Origin: Oscillospiraceae bacterium
Lineage (GTDB): Bacteria > Bacillota > Clostridia > Oscillospirales > Acutalibacteraceae
Direction: 5' to 3'
Assembly (NCBI GenBank): GCA_015065685.1
Contig: SVPU01000009.1
Span: 1 to 63,215, forward strand
DNA: 63,215 nucleotides
In this document: in pieces, positions 17,622 through 26,419 of the stretch
Numbering within the stretch: position 1 is the stretch's first letter
How the letters are laid out: every line of letters begins with the position of its first letter
Position numbers and translations under genes: made by a program
The notes under the pieces: generated by a model
Told to the model about the DNA's origin: nothing
Database searches by the model: none
The model's input: only the letters and a program-made list of their open reading frames with translations

Positions 17622-18423
17622 AGACATAACCTTCGGTCAGTATTTTGACAGTAAATCGATAATTCACAGAATCGACCCAAGAAATAAAATTATCTTAATG
17701 ATTTTGTTTATTGTGTTTATATTTCTTTCGCAGAACTTTTTCGCACTGCTTTTGGCGTGTGCTTGTGTTTTTTCGGTTATTTTGGTTTCAAAAGTGCCTT
17801 TGAAAATGTATCTCAAAAATATGAAGGCAATTTTGCCTGTGCTTATTTTCACCGCGATTATCAATTTGTTTTACGGTGAGGGCGGGAAGGTGCTTTTATC
17901 GTTTTGGTTTATTGAAATAACAACTGTGGGTATTTATAAGTCGCTTTTTATGGCGCTTAGAATTTTGCTTCTTATTTTCATAAGCTCGGCGCTAACCTAC
18001 ACAACAACACCTAACGATTTAACCGATGCGATTGAGAGTCTTCTCAGTCCTTTAAGGTTTATAGGTCTTGGCTCTGCTGTGCATATTCTTGCTATGATGA
18101 TGAGCATTGCGTTAAGATTTATTCCAACCTTAATTGAAGAGGCGGAAAAGATTATGAATGCGCAAAAGGCAAGAGGTGCAGACCTTGAAAACGGAACCCT
18201 TATTGAAAGGGTTAAAGCGCTTATTCCCATATTGATTCCTTTGCTCATATCTTCTGTGAGAAGAGCCTATGAATTGGCTGAGGCAATGGAGTGCCGCTGT
18301 TATAACGGCGGGGAAGGAAAAACCCGAATGAAGCAAATGCATTTGGGGCTTATAGATTTAGGCTCGTGCATTGCGGTTGTTATTATGTGCAGCGCAATTA
18401 TTCTTTGTAATATTTTATTTTGA
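17614..18423 (+). CDS. ecfT: ECF transporter transmembrane subunit T
   Basis: A 269-residue integral membrane protein with about five to six hydrophobic helices. The two coupling helices are seen around IALRFIPTLIEEAEKIMNAQKARGAD and RAYELAEAMECRCYNGG; the A-R-G and the related second motif contact the two ATPases. No S-component gene is next to it, so this is a group II ECF module that shares S-components encoded elsewhere. Same order in many Firmicutes, followed by truA as here. Confidence 0.93.
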   Translation: MLKDITFGQYFDSKSIIHRIDPRNKIILMILFIVFIFLSQNFFALLLACACVFSVILVSKVPLKMYLKNMKAILPVLIFTAIINLFYGEGGKVLLSFWFIEITTVGIYKSLFMALRILLLIFISSALTYTTTPNDLTDAIESLLSPLRFIGLGSAVHILAMMMSIALRFIPTLIEEAEKIMNAQKARGADLENGTLIERVKALIPILIPLLISSVRRAYELAEAMECRCYNGGEGKTRMKQMHLGLIDLGSCIAVVIMCSAIILCNILF

Positions 18424-18433
18424 GTGGTGTTAA

Positions 18434-19168
18434 ATGAAAAAGGTATTGTTGACCATATGTTATGACGGTACTGATTATCACGGTTGGCAGATTCAGCCCA
18501 ATGCGGTTACTGTTCAAGAGGTTTTACAGGCCTCGCTTTCGAAATTGCTCGGAAAGGAAACGGGGGCCACGGGCTGCAGCAGAACAGATGCAGGGGTTCA
18601 CGCTAAAGAATTTTGCTGCCATATAGAGTGCGATGATAATATCCCCGATACCGCATTTTTAAAAGGTCTTAATGCAATTTTACCGAAGGATATTGCGGTT
18701 AAAGACTGCAAAACGGTTGAAAGTGATTTTCATGCAAGGTATTCCGCAAAGGGTAAAACCTATGTTTACAGAATTAACAACAGCGGTGTTAAAGACGCTT
18801 TTCTTTCGCGTTACAGTTGGGATATTGAAAGACCGATTTTTATTGATAAAATGAACGAATTTTGCAAAACTTTAATAGGCACTCACGATTTTTATGCTTT
18901 TTCTTCTTCGGGAAGAACTGTTGAAGACACCGTTAGAGAAGTGAGTGAATGTTATTGCGAACAAAACGGCGATATTATAACCCTTAAAATCACCGCAAAC
19001 GGTTTTCTTTATAATATGGTGAGAATTATTGTGGGTACCGCTGTCGAGGTTTCGGACGGCAGGTTAAAGACAACCTGTGCCGAAGAAATTTTCGCTCTCA
19101 AAAAAAGAGAATTAGCAGGAATAACAGCACCGCCACAGGGTCTGTTTTTAGAGAAAGTTATATATTAA
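18434..19168 (+). CDS. truA: tRNA pseudouridine(38-40) synthase TruA
   Basis: A 244-residue enzyme that isomerises uridines 38-40 in the tRNA anticodon arm. GCSRTDAGVHA near residue 48 holds the catalytic aspartate; KTYVYRI and FLYNMVRIIVGTAVEV are family blocks. Length is typical. Ten bases after ecfT, the common Firmicutes arrangement. Confidence 0.95.
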   Translation: MKKVLLTICYDGTDYHGWQIQPNAVTVQEVLQASLSKLLGKETGATGCSRTDAGVHAKEFCCHIECDDNIPDTAFLKGLNAILPKDIAVKDCKTVESDFHARYSAKGKTYVYRINNSGVKDAFLSRYSWDIERPIFIDKMNEFCKTLIGTHDFYAFSSSGRTVEDTVREVSECYCEQNGDIITLKITANGFLYNMVRIIVGTAVEVSDGRLKTTCAEEIFALKKRELAGITAPPQGLFLEKVIY

Positions 19169-19178
19169 GGTGGTAAAA

Positions 19179-20447
19179 ATGCCTGATTATAAAAAGAAAA
19201 AACATAGCAAGCTTTTTAGGCCAAAGCCTAAAAAAATAAAGAAAAGCGCCCAGAAGTTTGATATTGAAATGGAAGCGCAAAAACCTAGGCCAAAGAGACA
19301 AAAACCATCTTCAATGAAGGTTGTAAAGGGTAAAAAAGAAGAACACCTGCGCAGATGGAAAATAACTGCAATAGGTGTGGCTTTAGCGCTGGTTTTGGTT
19401 GTGGTGCTGAATCTTATTTTCCCTGCGGGACTATTTCAGTCGGTTTCGAATGCTGTTTCAATAATAGGAACAGGAAGCTTTCCGATAGAAACTGATGGCA
19501 CACAAACAATTAATACTGTATCAAAAGGAAATTATTTTTATGTTTTAACAAACTCGCATATAAGTGCTATTTCGAATTCCGGAAAGAAAATCTTTTCTTT
19601 CGCACACGGTTTCGATAATCCTGTTATTAAAACCTCATCAGACTTTTCTTTGGTTTATGAGCAGGGCGGCAAGCAGGTTTTAATCTTTGATTTGAAGGGA
19701 TTAAAGAGGTCTGCTGAAGCCAAAAAAGCAATCTTAACTGCGGCAATTTCAGATTCGGGAGCTTATGCTATTGCAACGCGTTCTGAAAAATATAATAGTG
19801 CAGTTACGGTCTATAGCAAAAAAGGTAAAATGCTTTATGAATGGTATTCGGCAGAAGATACTGTTAACAATGTGGTGATTTCACCCAGAGCAAATAAGAT
19901 TGCGGTTTCAACCTTTAATGCTTCTTCGGGGCAGTTTGCTTCATCTGTAAAGGTTTTAAGCTTTAAATCTCCCACTCCGCTTTTTACCTATAATATCAGC
20001 GGCAGCTTGGTATATAACCTTGATAATTCTTCAAGAAGCGGGTTTACAATTATTGAGTCCAATACCCTTAAATTCGTAAAGTGGTCTAACTATAAAACCT
20101 TAGAATATACGAATGAATATAACACATCAATGCTCCGCACCTCAAAAAACGGCAAAATTGCTGTTTTTAACCGCGAGAGCGATAAAACCGACAATAAAAT
20201 AGCGGTTTTCGCAAAAAATGGCAAATGCAAGTATGAACTGCAGTATAAAGGGATTATAAGTGATATTGCATTGCTTGGCAGACATATTTATTGTATAAGT
20301 GATACCGATGTGTTTGTTTTGGATACAAACGGCGAAGTGATAAACCGTATGCAATACGGCTTTGGCGCAACGCGTATTTCAGTAACCGGCAATAATACAG
20401 TGGCAATTATCACGGATAATAAAATTGAAAAACAAAAACTCGAATAG
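19179..20447 (+). CDS. DUF5711-like membrane-anchored beta-propeller protein
   Basis: A 422-residue protein with a very basic cytoplasmic N-terminus of about 60 residues (repeated KKK, PKPKK, KPRPKRQK), one transmembrane helix near residues 64-86 and an extracellular part built of short beta-rich repeats such as GKKIFSFAHGF, KKGKMLYEWYS and NGKCKYELQYKG. This layout matches the DUF5711 group of Clostridia, function unknown. I start at the ATG at 19179 with AAGGTGG upstream rather than the GTG three codons before it. It is followed closely by the CvpA-family gene, so a shared envelope role is possible. Confidence 0.75.
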   Translation: MPDYKKKKHSKLFRPKPKKIKKSAQKFDIEMEAQKPRPKRQKPSSMKVVKGKKEEHLRRWKITAIGVALALVLVVVLNLIFPAGLFQSVSNAVSIIGTGSFPIETDGTQTINTVSKGNYFYVLTNSHISAISNSGKKIFSFAHGFDNPVIKTSSDFSLVYEQGGKQVLIFDLKGLKRSAEAKKAILTAAISDSGAYAIATRSEKYNSAVTVYSKKGKMLYEWYSAEDTVNNVVISPRANKIAVSTFNASSGQFASSVKVLSFKSPTPLFTYNISGSLVYNLDNSSRSGFTIIESNTLKFVKWSNYKTLEYTNEYNTSMLRTSKNGKIAVFNRESDKTDNKIAVFAKNGKCKYELQYKGIISDIALLGRHIYCISDTDVFVLDTNGEVINRMQYGFGATRISVTGNNTVAIITDNKIEKQKLE

Positions 20448-20458
20448 GGGAATGCTTT

Positions 20459-21154
20459 GTGAATTGGATTATTGATTTAATTATATTGGCGATTGTTCTT
20501 TTCTTTGTTATCACATCGGCAAAGAGAGGCTTTGTGAAGGTTCTGATTGAAACTGTTGGCATAATAGCGGCTATTGTCATTGCGTTCACAGTTAGTTCAC
20601 CAATAAGTGAAGCGGTTTATGATAAAATAATCGAGCCACCCATTGTTGAAGCTGTTGGCGAAAAGGCAGAGGCTACCTTTGAAGAAACCGAGGAATCTTT
20701 GCTTGATAAATTGCCTGATTTTATAGGCTTTGGCAGTGAAAAGTTTGGAATTTCTATTTCAGAATTTTCCGATAAAATAGAAGAGAATATGTCGGCAGGG
20801 GCCGAAACGGCCATTAAGAATGCTTCGCAAGAGATAATAAAACCCGTTGCGGTTAAAATTCTCGGTCTTGTGGTTTCGGCGATACTGATGGTTGTGTTAT
20901 TTATCTTGGTTAAATTCTTGGCTAAGTTAATAAATAAAATGTTCTCATTCAGCGTGGTGGGTAAAATTAACCGTTCTTTAGGCGGTGTTATTGGTCTTTT
21001 CAAGGGTGCAGTTTTTGCTATGCTGTTTTGTGTGATAATATCGGCAATAATTGCTTTTAGCAAGGAAGGATTTTTAATATTCACAGCAGAAAATGTTAAT
21101 AATACATATCTGTTTAAATTCTTAATGGGATTAATTCCGTTTAATATTTTTTAA
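20459..21154 (+). CDS. CvpA family membrane protein
   Basis: A 231-residue protein with four hydrophobic segments: two at the N-terminus (WIIDLIILAIVLFFVITSAKRGFVKVLIETVGIIAAIVIA), one at about 145-165 and one at about 185-205, with a charged loop between. The RGFVK motif after the first segment and GKINRSLGGVIGLFKGAVFA before the last are typical of the CvpA (colicin V production) family. The GTG start has AGGGGA seven bases before it. The role in Clostridia is unproven; relatives affect envelope stress and peptidoglycan turnover. Confidence 0.82.
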   Translation: MNWIIDLIILAIVLFFVITSAKRGFVKVLIETVGIIAAIVIAFTVSSPISEAVYDKIIEPPIVEAVGEKAEATFEETEESLLDKLPDFIGFGSEKFGISISEFSDKIEENMSAGAETAIKNASQEIIKPVAVKILGLVVSAILMVVLFILVKFLAKLINKMFSFSVVGKINRSLGGVIGLFKGAVFAMLFCVIISAIIAFSKEGFLIFTAENVNNTYLFKFLMGLIPFNIF

Positions 21155-21184
21155 ATGTCTAGCTTAGAGGAGTTCTAAAAAATT

Positions 21185-23473
21185 ATGAAGCTTTGTTCAA
21201 AGTGTAAAAAACGCCCGGCAGTTGTTTTTATGTCGGATATGTCTAACCCAAACGCAGAGCCGCAGGGTCTTTGTCTTGTTTGTGCAAAGGAAATGGGTAT
21301 AAAGCCTGTTGATGATATGCTTAAGAGAATGAATATTTCTGATGAAGATATCGAGCAGATGAGTGAACAGTTTATGGATTTAATGTCGGTCGATGATATG
21401 GATGACGCGGCACTAAATGATGAAACTTTTGACCTTGGCACAGCCCCTGCAATGCCGTTTATAAATAAAATTTTTAATAGCTTTACGGGTGAAAAGTCCG
21501 AAAAGGAAACAAAATCCGAAAACGGTGAAGCCAAGGAAAAGGAGCCCAAGAAAAAGCGCCGCAGATTTATGGAGCAATATTGCACCAACCTTACCGAAAA
21601 GGCAAGGGAGGGCAAAATTGATGTTATAATCGGCAGAGATAAAGAGCTTTACCGAACAATTCAAATTCTTTCCAGAAGAACTAAAAATAATCCTTGCCTT
21701 ATTGGCGAGCCTGGTGTTGGTAAAACCGCTATTGCAGAGGGCTTGGCGCTTCAAATTGCAAACGGCAAAGCCCCTGCGAGACTTCTTGACAAAGAAATTT
21801 TCTTGCTTGACCTTACGGGTCTTGTGGCAGGAACACAGTTCAGAGGTCAGTTTGAAAGCCGTGTTAAAGGCCTTGTTGAAGAAATTAAGTCGGCAGGGAA
21901 TATTATTCTCTTTATTGATGAAATTCACAATCTTGTGGGCGCGGGCGATTCTGCCGAGGGCTCTATGAATGCCGCCAATATTTTAAAGCCCGCTTTGTCG
22001 AGAGGCGAAATTCAGGTTATCGGCGCCACAACCTTTAAGGAATATAGAAAATATATCGAAAAGGATGCCGCGCTTGAGCGCCGCTTCCAGCCCGTAACCA
22101 TAGAGGAGCCCTCAATCAGCGAGGCTATCAATATTCTTATGGGTGTTAAGGGCTATTACGAGGGCTTCCATAATGTTGTTATTCCCGATAGCATTATAAG
22201 AAAAGCGGTTACACTTTCCGAAAGATATGTAACCGACAGATACTTGCCCGATAAGGCCATTGACCTTTTGGATGAGGCTTGCGCGTGCGCGAGTCTTGAA
22301 AACAAGGCTATTGACGAGCTTTGTCTTGCTAACAAAAAGGTGGCAGAGTGCTCAGTTAAGCTTGAAGAATTGGAAGCAGATGTTGAAAATCCCAACTATG
22401 AGCAACAAGCACTTGTTAAAGCCGACCTTGAAAAATATAAGAAAATGGCCGAATCGCTTTATGAGCCCGCTTCCAATAATACAGTTAAGGATTCGGACAT
22501 AGCAAAGGTTATTGAGCTTTGGACAGGTATTCCGGCAACCAAGGTAGAAGAAAGCGATTTCCAAAAGCTTTCTCAGCTTGAGGATGAACTCAATAAGAAG
22601 ATTATCGGTCAAGGCGAGGCTACAAAGCTCGTGGCTTCGGCAGTTAAGCGCTCGAGGGTTAAAACGGGAAATCAGCACCGCCCCGCATCGTTTATCTTTG
22701 TGGGCCCCACAGGTGTTGGAAAAACACAGCTTGTGAAAATTCTCTCTGAGCAGTTATTTGATACACCCGAAACACTTATCCGCCTTGATATGTCGGAATT
22801 TATGGAGAAGCACTCGGTTTCAAGAATAATCGGAGCGCCTCCCGGATATGTTGGATATGATGAGGCGGGTCAGCTCACAGAAAAGGTGAGAAGAAAGCCT
22901 TATTCGGTAGTGCTTTTTGATGAAATTGAAAAAGCACACCCCGATGTGCTTAATATTCTTTTGCAGATTCTTGATGATGGCAGAATCACCGATGCGGGCG
23001 GCAGAACAGTTAATTTTGAAAACACAATTATTGTTATGACCTCTAATGCGGGAAGTGATAGAAGCGATAATCTTTTAGGCTTTGGTAAAACCGTTGCAGA
23101 TGCTTCAAAGGAAAAGGCGATGAAGGCTTTAGAAGAGTTTTTGCGACCCGAGTTCATTGCAAGAGTTGATGAAATTGTTGTTTTCTCACCGCTTAGTGAG
23201 GCTTCAATGGTTAAAATTGCGGCATTAATGCTTGACGAATTAAAGCCATCTCTTGAAGAAAAGGGTATTGCATTTAATTACGATAAGAAAATATGCGAAT
23301 ATTTAGCCGCTAAAGCAACCAACGCAAAGCGCGGTGCAAGAGAGCTCAGAAACGCAATAAGAAGAGAAATTGAAAGCAGAATAGTTGATGCAATAATTGA
23401 AGATGTGAAACAAGAAATTAAAGAGATTTCAGTTTCTGCAGATTCGAAAGAGATAAAGGTTAATATTAAATAA
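21185..23473 (+). CDS. clpE: ClpE-like AAA+ chaperone with N-terminal zinc finger
   Basis: A 762-residue double AAA+ unfoldase. Cys4, Cys7, Cys30 and Cys33 form a zinc finger in place of the double Clp-N repeat, the arrangement of ClpE. AAA-1 has Walker A GEPGVGKTA and Walker B ILFIDEIHNL; a short coiled middle domain follows (about 405-450); AAA-2 has GPTGVGKTQ and VVLFDEIEKAH. The sequence LLGFGK after the second sensor region supplies the LGF loop that docks on ClpP, so it can probably feed a protease. No CtsR or McsAB genes are next to it and no CIRCE or CtsR box was recognised. It ends at a strong terminator. Confidence 0.9.
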   Translation: MKLCSKCKKRPAVVFMSDMSNPNAEPQGLCLVCAKEMGIKPVDDMLKRMNISDEDIEQMSEQFMDLMSVDDMDDAALNDETFDLGTAPAMPFINKIFNSFTGEKSEKETKSENGEAKEKEPKKKRRRFMEQYCTNLTEKAREGKIDVIIGRDKELYRTIQILSRRTKNNPCLIGEPGVGKTAIAEGLALQIANGKAPARLLDKEIFLLDLTGLVAGTQFRGQFESRVKGLVEEIKSAGNIILFIDEIHNLVGAGDSAEGSMNAANILKPALSRGEIQVIGATTFKEYRKYIEKDAALERRFQPVTIEEPSISEAINILMGVKGYYEGFHNVVIPDSIIRKAVTLSERYVTDRYLPDKAIDLLDEACACASLENKAIDELCLANKKVAECSVKLEELEADVENPNYEQQALVKADLEKYKKMAESLYEPASNNTVKDSDIAKVIELWTGIPATKVEESDFQKLSQLEDELNKKIIGQGEATKLVASAVKRSRVKTGNQHRPASFIFVGPTGVGKTQLVKILSEQLFDTPETLIRLDMSEFMEKHSVSRIIGAPPGYVGYDEAGQLTEKVRRKPYSVVLFDEIEKAHPDVLNILLQILDDGRITDAGGRTVNFENTIIVMTSNAGSDRSDNLLGFGKTVADASKEKAMKALEEFLRPEFIARVDEIVVFSPLSEASMVKIAALMLDELKPSLEEKGIAFNYDKKICEYLAAKATNAKRGARELRNAIRREIESRIVDAIIEDVKQEIKEISVSADSKEIKVNIK

Positions 23474-23479
23474 GAAAAG

Positions 23480-23508
23480 TAGCCACTGTTTGAACAGTGG
23501 CTATTTTT
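23480..23508 (+). terminator. Intrinsic terminator of the long plus-strand run
   Basis: TAGCCACTGTT and AACAGTGGCTA form an 11-bp perfect stem separated by TG, followed by T5. Confidence 0.9.
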
Positions 23509-23517
23509 AATAAAATA

Positions 23518-23546
23518 TTGCATTTTATTTTTTTATGTGGTAAAAT
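23518..23546 (+). promoter_or_regulatory. Promoter of the folded RNA
   Basis: TTGCAT, 17 bases, TAAAAT, with TG one base before the -10. Transcription would begin at or next to the first base of the outer stem of the RNA. Confidence 0.65.
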
Positions 23547-23552
23547 GTAGAT

Positions 23553-23772
23553 GCCAAACTAACTGAATATTGTGTGAAATTGGGTGTATTTTCTTTTTTA
23601 TGGGATAATTACGCTTGTTTTTCGCAACCTAAAATTGTTATGAATTTGATAAAAATGCAAATTTCGACGATTGTAGGTTGCGAGCGTTTTACGCCCTATT
23701 TCACACTCGGTTAGTTTGGCGACTATCGGAGTTTGCGTTTTTTGTGCGTCTGCTTCGGTGGGCGCACTTTTT
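23553..23772 (+). ncRNA. Candidate structured RNA with own promoter and terminator
   Basis: The segment folds into a long rod. Outer stem: 23553-23563 with 23710-23720, 11 bp perfect (GCCAAACTAAC). Next: 23572-23580 with 23698-23706, 9 bp perfect, continued by GGGTGT (23582-23587) with ACGCCC (23691-23696). Then ACGCT (23611-23615) with AGCGT (23683-23687), the 10-bp stem TCGCAACCTA (23622-23631) with TAGGTTGCGA (23674-23683), and a smaller apical stem at 23643-23663. A terminator follows: 10-bp stem 23744-23767 with a TTCG loop, then T5. A promoter sits at the correct distance upstream. I cannot assign it to a known class; standalone clostridial RNAs such as the raiA motif should be tested. 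It could also be a leader controlling the surface protein gene 75 bases downstream. Confidence 0.6.
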
Positions 23773-23778
23773 ATTTTT
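23744..23778 (+). terminator. Terminator ending the folded RNA
   Basis: GTGCGTCTGC and GTGGGCGCAC pair over ten positions with three G-U pairs and a TTCG tetraloop, followed by TTTTTATTTTT. Confidence 0.8.
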
Positions 23779-23845
23779 AAGGGGGTAAATTTTTTAAACC
23801 ACAAAAACAGCGATTATATCGCAAAAATTTACGAGGTGAAATTAA

Positions 23846-26173
23846 ATGAAAAAATTATTAGCAATTATTTTAACAGTTTGCTTAATGCTAACTGTTGTAC
23901 CGCTTGGGTTATTTGGAATGACCGCAAGTGCGTTAACTAATGGTTACTATACCTATACCGTCGAAAACGGCGAAGCAACCATAACCAGTTGCGATACTTC
24001 AATCAGCGGTGATATAACCATTCCGAGCATTTTAGGTGGTTATGAGGTTACGAGTATAGGTTATAGGGCATTTTATTTTTGCAAAAATCTTACAAGTATT
24101 GAAATACCTGACAGTGTAACAAGTATTGATGCATCGGCGTTTGAGAGATGCGAAAGTCTTGTAAACATAACAATCGGCGGTAGTGTAAAAAGTATTGACG
24201 GACGAGCATTTGATTTTTGTAATAATCTCACAAGTATTAATGTAGATTCGAATAATCCTAATTTCTTATCTGAAGACGGTATATTGTTTAATAAAGACAA
24301 AACAAATCTTATCCGTTGTCCTGCTGGTAAAAACGCGACAACATATACCATTCCTGATAGTGTTAAAAACATATGCAATAAGGCATTTTATGGGTGCAGA
24401 AGTCTTAAAAGCATAACAATCCCAGATAGTGTTACTAGTATTGGCGAAGGTGCGTTTGCTGGTACTGTTTATTACAATTTGTATTATGGCGAGTGGTTAA
24501 ACAGTGCACTTTATATTGGAAATCATTTAATAGAAGCTGATTCTGGAATAACAGGTAATTATCAAATAAAACCCGGTACAAAAACCATTGCTGATGGAGC
24601 GTTTTGCAATAGCAGTAGTCTTAAAAGCATCACCATTCCTGATAGTGTTACAAGTATAGGTGCTTCTGCGTTTGGATTTTGTGATGCTCTTGAAAGTGTG
24701 ATTATTGGTAATTCTGTTACAAGTATAGGCAATTCTGCATTTGAATACTGTGAAAGTCTTACGAGTATCACCATTCCTGATAGTGTTACAAGTATAGGCG
24801 GTTCTGCCTTTGCTTGGTGTGGTCCTCTTAAAAGTGTAATTATTGGTAATTCTGTTACAAGCATTGAAGATAATATATTTGAAGGTTGTTATGCTCTTGA
24901 AAGTATAATTATTGGTGATTCTGTTACAAGTATAGGTAATAATACATTTGAAGATTGTGGCGTTCTTGAAAGTGTAATTATTGGTGATTCTGTTACAAGT
25001 ATAGGTGATTGGGCATTTGCTGGTTGCAACAGTCTTACAAGTATCACTATCCCCGAAAATGTTAAAAGCATAGGTTATAAAGCATTCAGAGGTTGCGAAA
25101 ACCTTACAAGTATCACTATTCCAAAAGGTCTTATCGATCTTAATTCTTCCGCATTTATGGATTGTTGTAACCTTACAGACGTATGGTATACAGGAAGCGA
25201 AGCCGATAAAAATAATATTCCTAATATTTCTTACAGTGAGGAATTGATGAATGCTACATGGCACTATAATTCTATTATTGTTGATGTTGCCGCAACAAAG
25301 GGTACATTAACAGGTACTCTTGGATTTGCTTATAACACACCTATTAATTTTGAGATTGATGAAGGTGCAACGGCTTACGGTGTTGAGGTTTCACGCTCGG
25401 CAGATGATAGCAACCCTGTGGATATTCAATTTGAAAAGGGTGAAAAAACTGTTGTCGGAATTTCTAATATTTCGCTTTATGCTATTACAAGAGAATATAC
25501 CTTTAAGCCATATGCCATTGTTAACGGAGAAAAAGTATACGTCCCATCATTCACATCATCTTATGCAGAGTTCCTTGTTTCTAAAAAGGACCACGCAACC
25601 TATGGCGCAAACGTGAGAAACATTCTTGATACATACGCCGCCGCAACAGGTGAGATGCTTTATGAAGGCCAAGTGCCTAATTTAGAGTCTGCCCCCGAAG
25701 GCGCGTGGGTTGCTGCTAACGGGTACACCGAAAGCAGTGAAGGTGGTTACGGTCTTGCCGCAGCAAACCCTGTACAAGGAAGTTTAACTGGCGGTAAATT
25801 AAGAGTGAATTTCAATCTCCCGACCAATGCAGAAAATAACGGCGTTTTGGTTTATAAATGGGGTAATGAATTCAACGCTGATGACATTTCAAATGCATTT
25901 GCAAATGTTGTTTTCGAAGCAGGAGATTTGAGAAGCATTGACATCACTAACATTGCTTTTGCAAATATTGCAAAACAATATACCTTTGTTCCTTATGAAT
26001 ATGATACCGAGTTCGAGTCTTATACATTCGGCAAGGTTTCGAAGGCTTCTTTTGCTGACTTTGTAGCGTATGCTCTCAATAAAGGAAATGCCGCACAAAA
26101 AGCTCAGGCTTATGGAATCTGCAAGGCTTATAAAGCCGCATACGGCAAAGACCTTTGTAAAATTGTTGAGTAA
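23846..26173 (+). CDS. BspA-type leucine-rich-repeat surface protein
   Basis: A 775-residue exported protein. The signal peptide MKKLLAIILTVCLMLTVVPL ends near an ASA cleavage site at about residue 31. From about 50 to 450 it is made of LRR_5 (BspA-like) units of roughly 23 residues with the pattern ITIPDSVTSIGxxAFxxCxxL; at least a dozen are visible, one interrupted by an insertion near 130-170 and another near 212-245. The last 300 residues are a non-repeat region containing two related beta-rich segments starting TKGTLTGTLGFAYN and VQGSLTGGKLRVNFN. There is no LPXTG motif and no obvious C-terminal anchor. GAGGTG lies seven bases before the ATG. BspA-type proteins usually act in adhesion; the ligand is unknown. 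Confidence 0.87.
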   Translation: MKKLLAIILTVCLMLTVVPLGLFGMTASALTNGYYTYTVENGEATITSCDTSISGDITIPSILGGYEVTSIGYRAFYFCKNLTSIEIPDSVTSIDASAFERCESLVNITIGGSVKSIDGRAFDFCNNLTSINVDSNNPNFLSEDGILFNKDKTNLIRCPAGKNATTYTIPDSVKNICNKAFYGCRSLKSITIPDSVTSIGEGAFAGTVYYNLYYGEWLNSALYIGNHLIEADSGITGNYQIKPGTKTIADGAFCNSSSLKSITIPDSVTSIGASAFGFCDALESVIIGNSVTSIGNSAFEYCESLTSITIPDSVTSIGGSAFAWCGPLKSVIIGNSVTSIEDNIFEGCYALESIIIGDSVTSIGNNTFEDCGVLESVIIGDSVTSIGDWAFAGCNSLTSITIPENVKSIGYKAFRGCENLTSITIPKGLIDLNSSAFMDCCNLTDVWYTGSEADKNNIPNISYSEELMNATWHYNSIIVDVAATKGTLTGTLGFAYNTPINFEIDEGATAYGVEVSRSADDSNPVDIQFEKGEKTVVGISNISLYAITREYTFKPYAIVNGEKVYVPSFTSSYAEFLVSKKDHATYGANVRNILDTYAAATGEMLYEGQVPNLESAPEGAWVAANGYTESSEGGYGLAAANPVQGSLTGGKLRVNFNLPTNAENNGVLVYKWGNEFNADDISNAFANVVFEAGDLRSIDITNIAFANIAKQYTFVPYEYDTEFESYTFGKVSKASFADFVAYALNKGNAAQKAQAYGICKAYKAAYGKDLCKIVE

Positions 26174-26214
26174 TCTTAAGATTATCAAAGCCTATGAAAA
26201 GGAGAGTAATAATT

Positions 26215-26331
26215 ATGAAATTTGAAATGCCTGAAATTGAGGTTTATTCATTTGATTTAAACCAAAATATCGCTGCTTTAAAAGGCGATGAGGTTGTAAT
26301 AAGTAAGGGCGAAATTTCTAATGCATTTTAA
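26215..26331 (+). CDS. 38-residue peptide gene
   Basis: A short frame with a good AAGGAG ten bases before the ATG. The product starts MKFEMPEIEVYSFDLNQNI and is mildly acidic, without Cys residues or a membrane segment. Short Clostridia peptides beginning with this kind of M-K-x-E-x-P-x-x-E-V pattern are frequent and usually unannotated. It begins 41 bases after the surface-protein stop on the same strand and is followed by a terminator, so it is probably the second gene of that unit. Function unknown; a precursor peptide is one option but no maturase is nearby. Confidence 0.55.
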   Translation: MKFEMPEIEVYSFDLNQNIAALKGDEVVISKGEISNAF

Positions 26332-26380
26332 TTAAATAAAATGATTTGTAAAGACGGTAACGGTTTCGTTACACAACAAA

Positions 26381-26412
26381 ATATCCGCTGTTTGCACAGC
26401 GGATATTTTTTT
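26381..26412. terminator. Intrinsic terminator between converging units
   Basis: ATATCCGCTGT and ACAGCGGATAT, 11 bp perfect with a TTGC loop, followed by T7 on the plus strand and TTTTGTTG on the minus strand. Confidence 0.85.
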
Positions 26413-26419
26413 ATTTTAA

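Noticed and set aside
23553-23720. MITE instead of RNA for the foldback
   Set aside because: Not excluded, but no target duplication is seen at its ends, and promoter and terminator positions suit an RNA better.
23716-23940. Short plus-strand frame running over the terminator into the surface-protein start
   Set aside because: It crosses the TTCG terminator and overlaps the real signal peptide in another frame.
24390-25130. CRISPR-like regular repeats
   Set aside because: The period of about 69 bases is that of 23-residue LRR units in frame; there are no spacers and no cas genes.
24527-25264. Long Thr/Asn/Cys-rich frame on the minus strand inside the LRR gene
   Set aside because: It is the complement of the repeated LRR codons; no start signals, and its repeats follow from those of the real gene.
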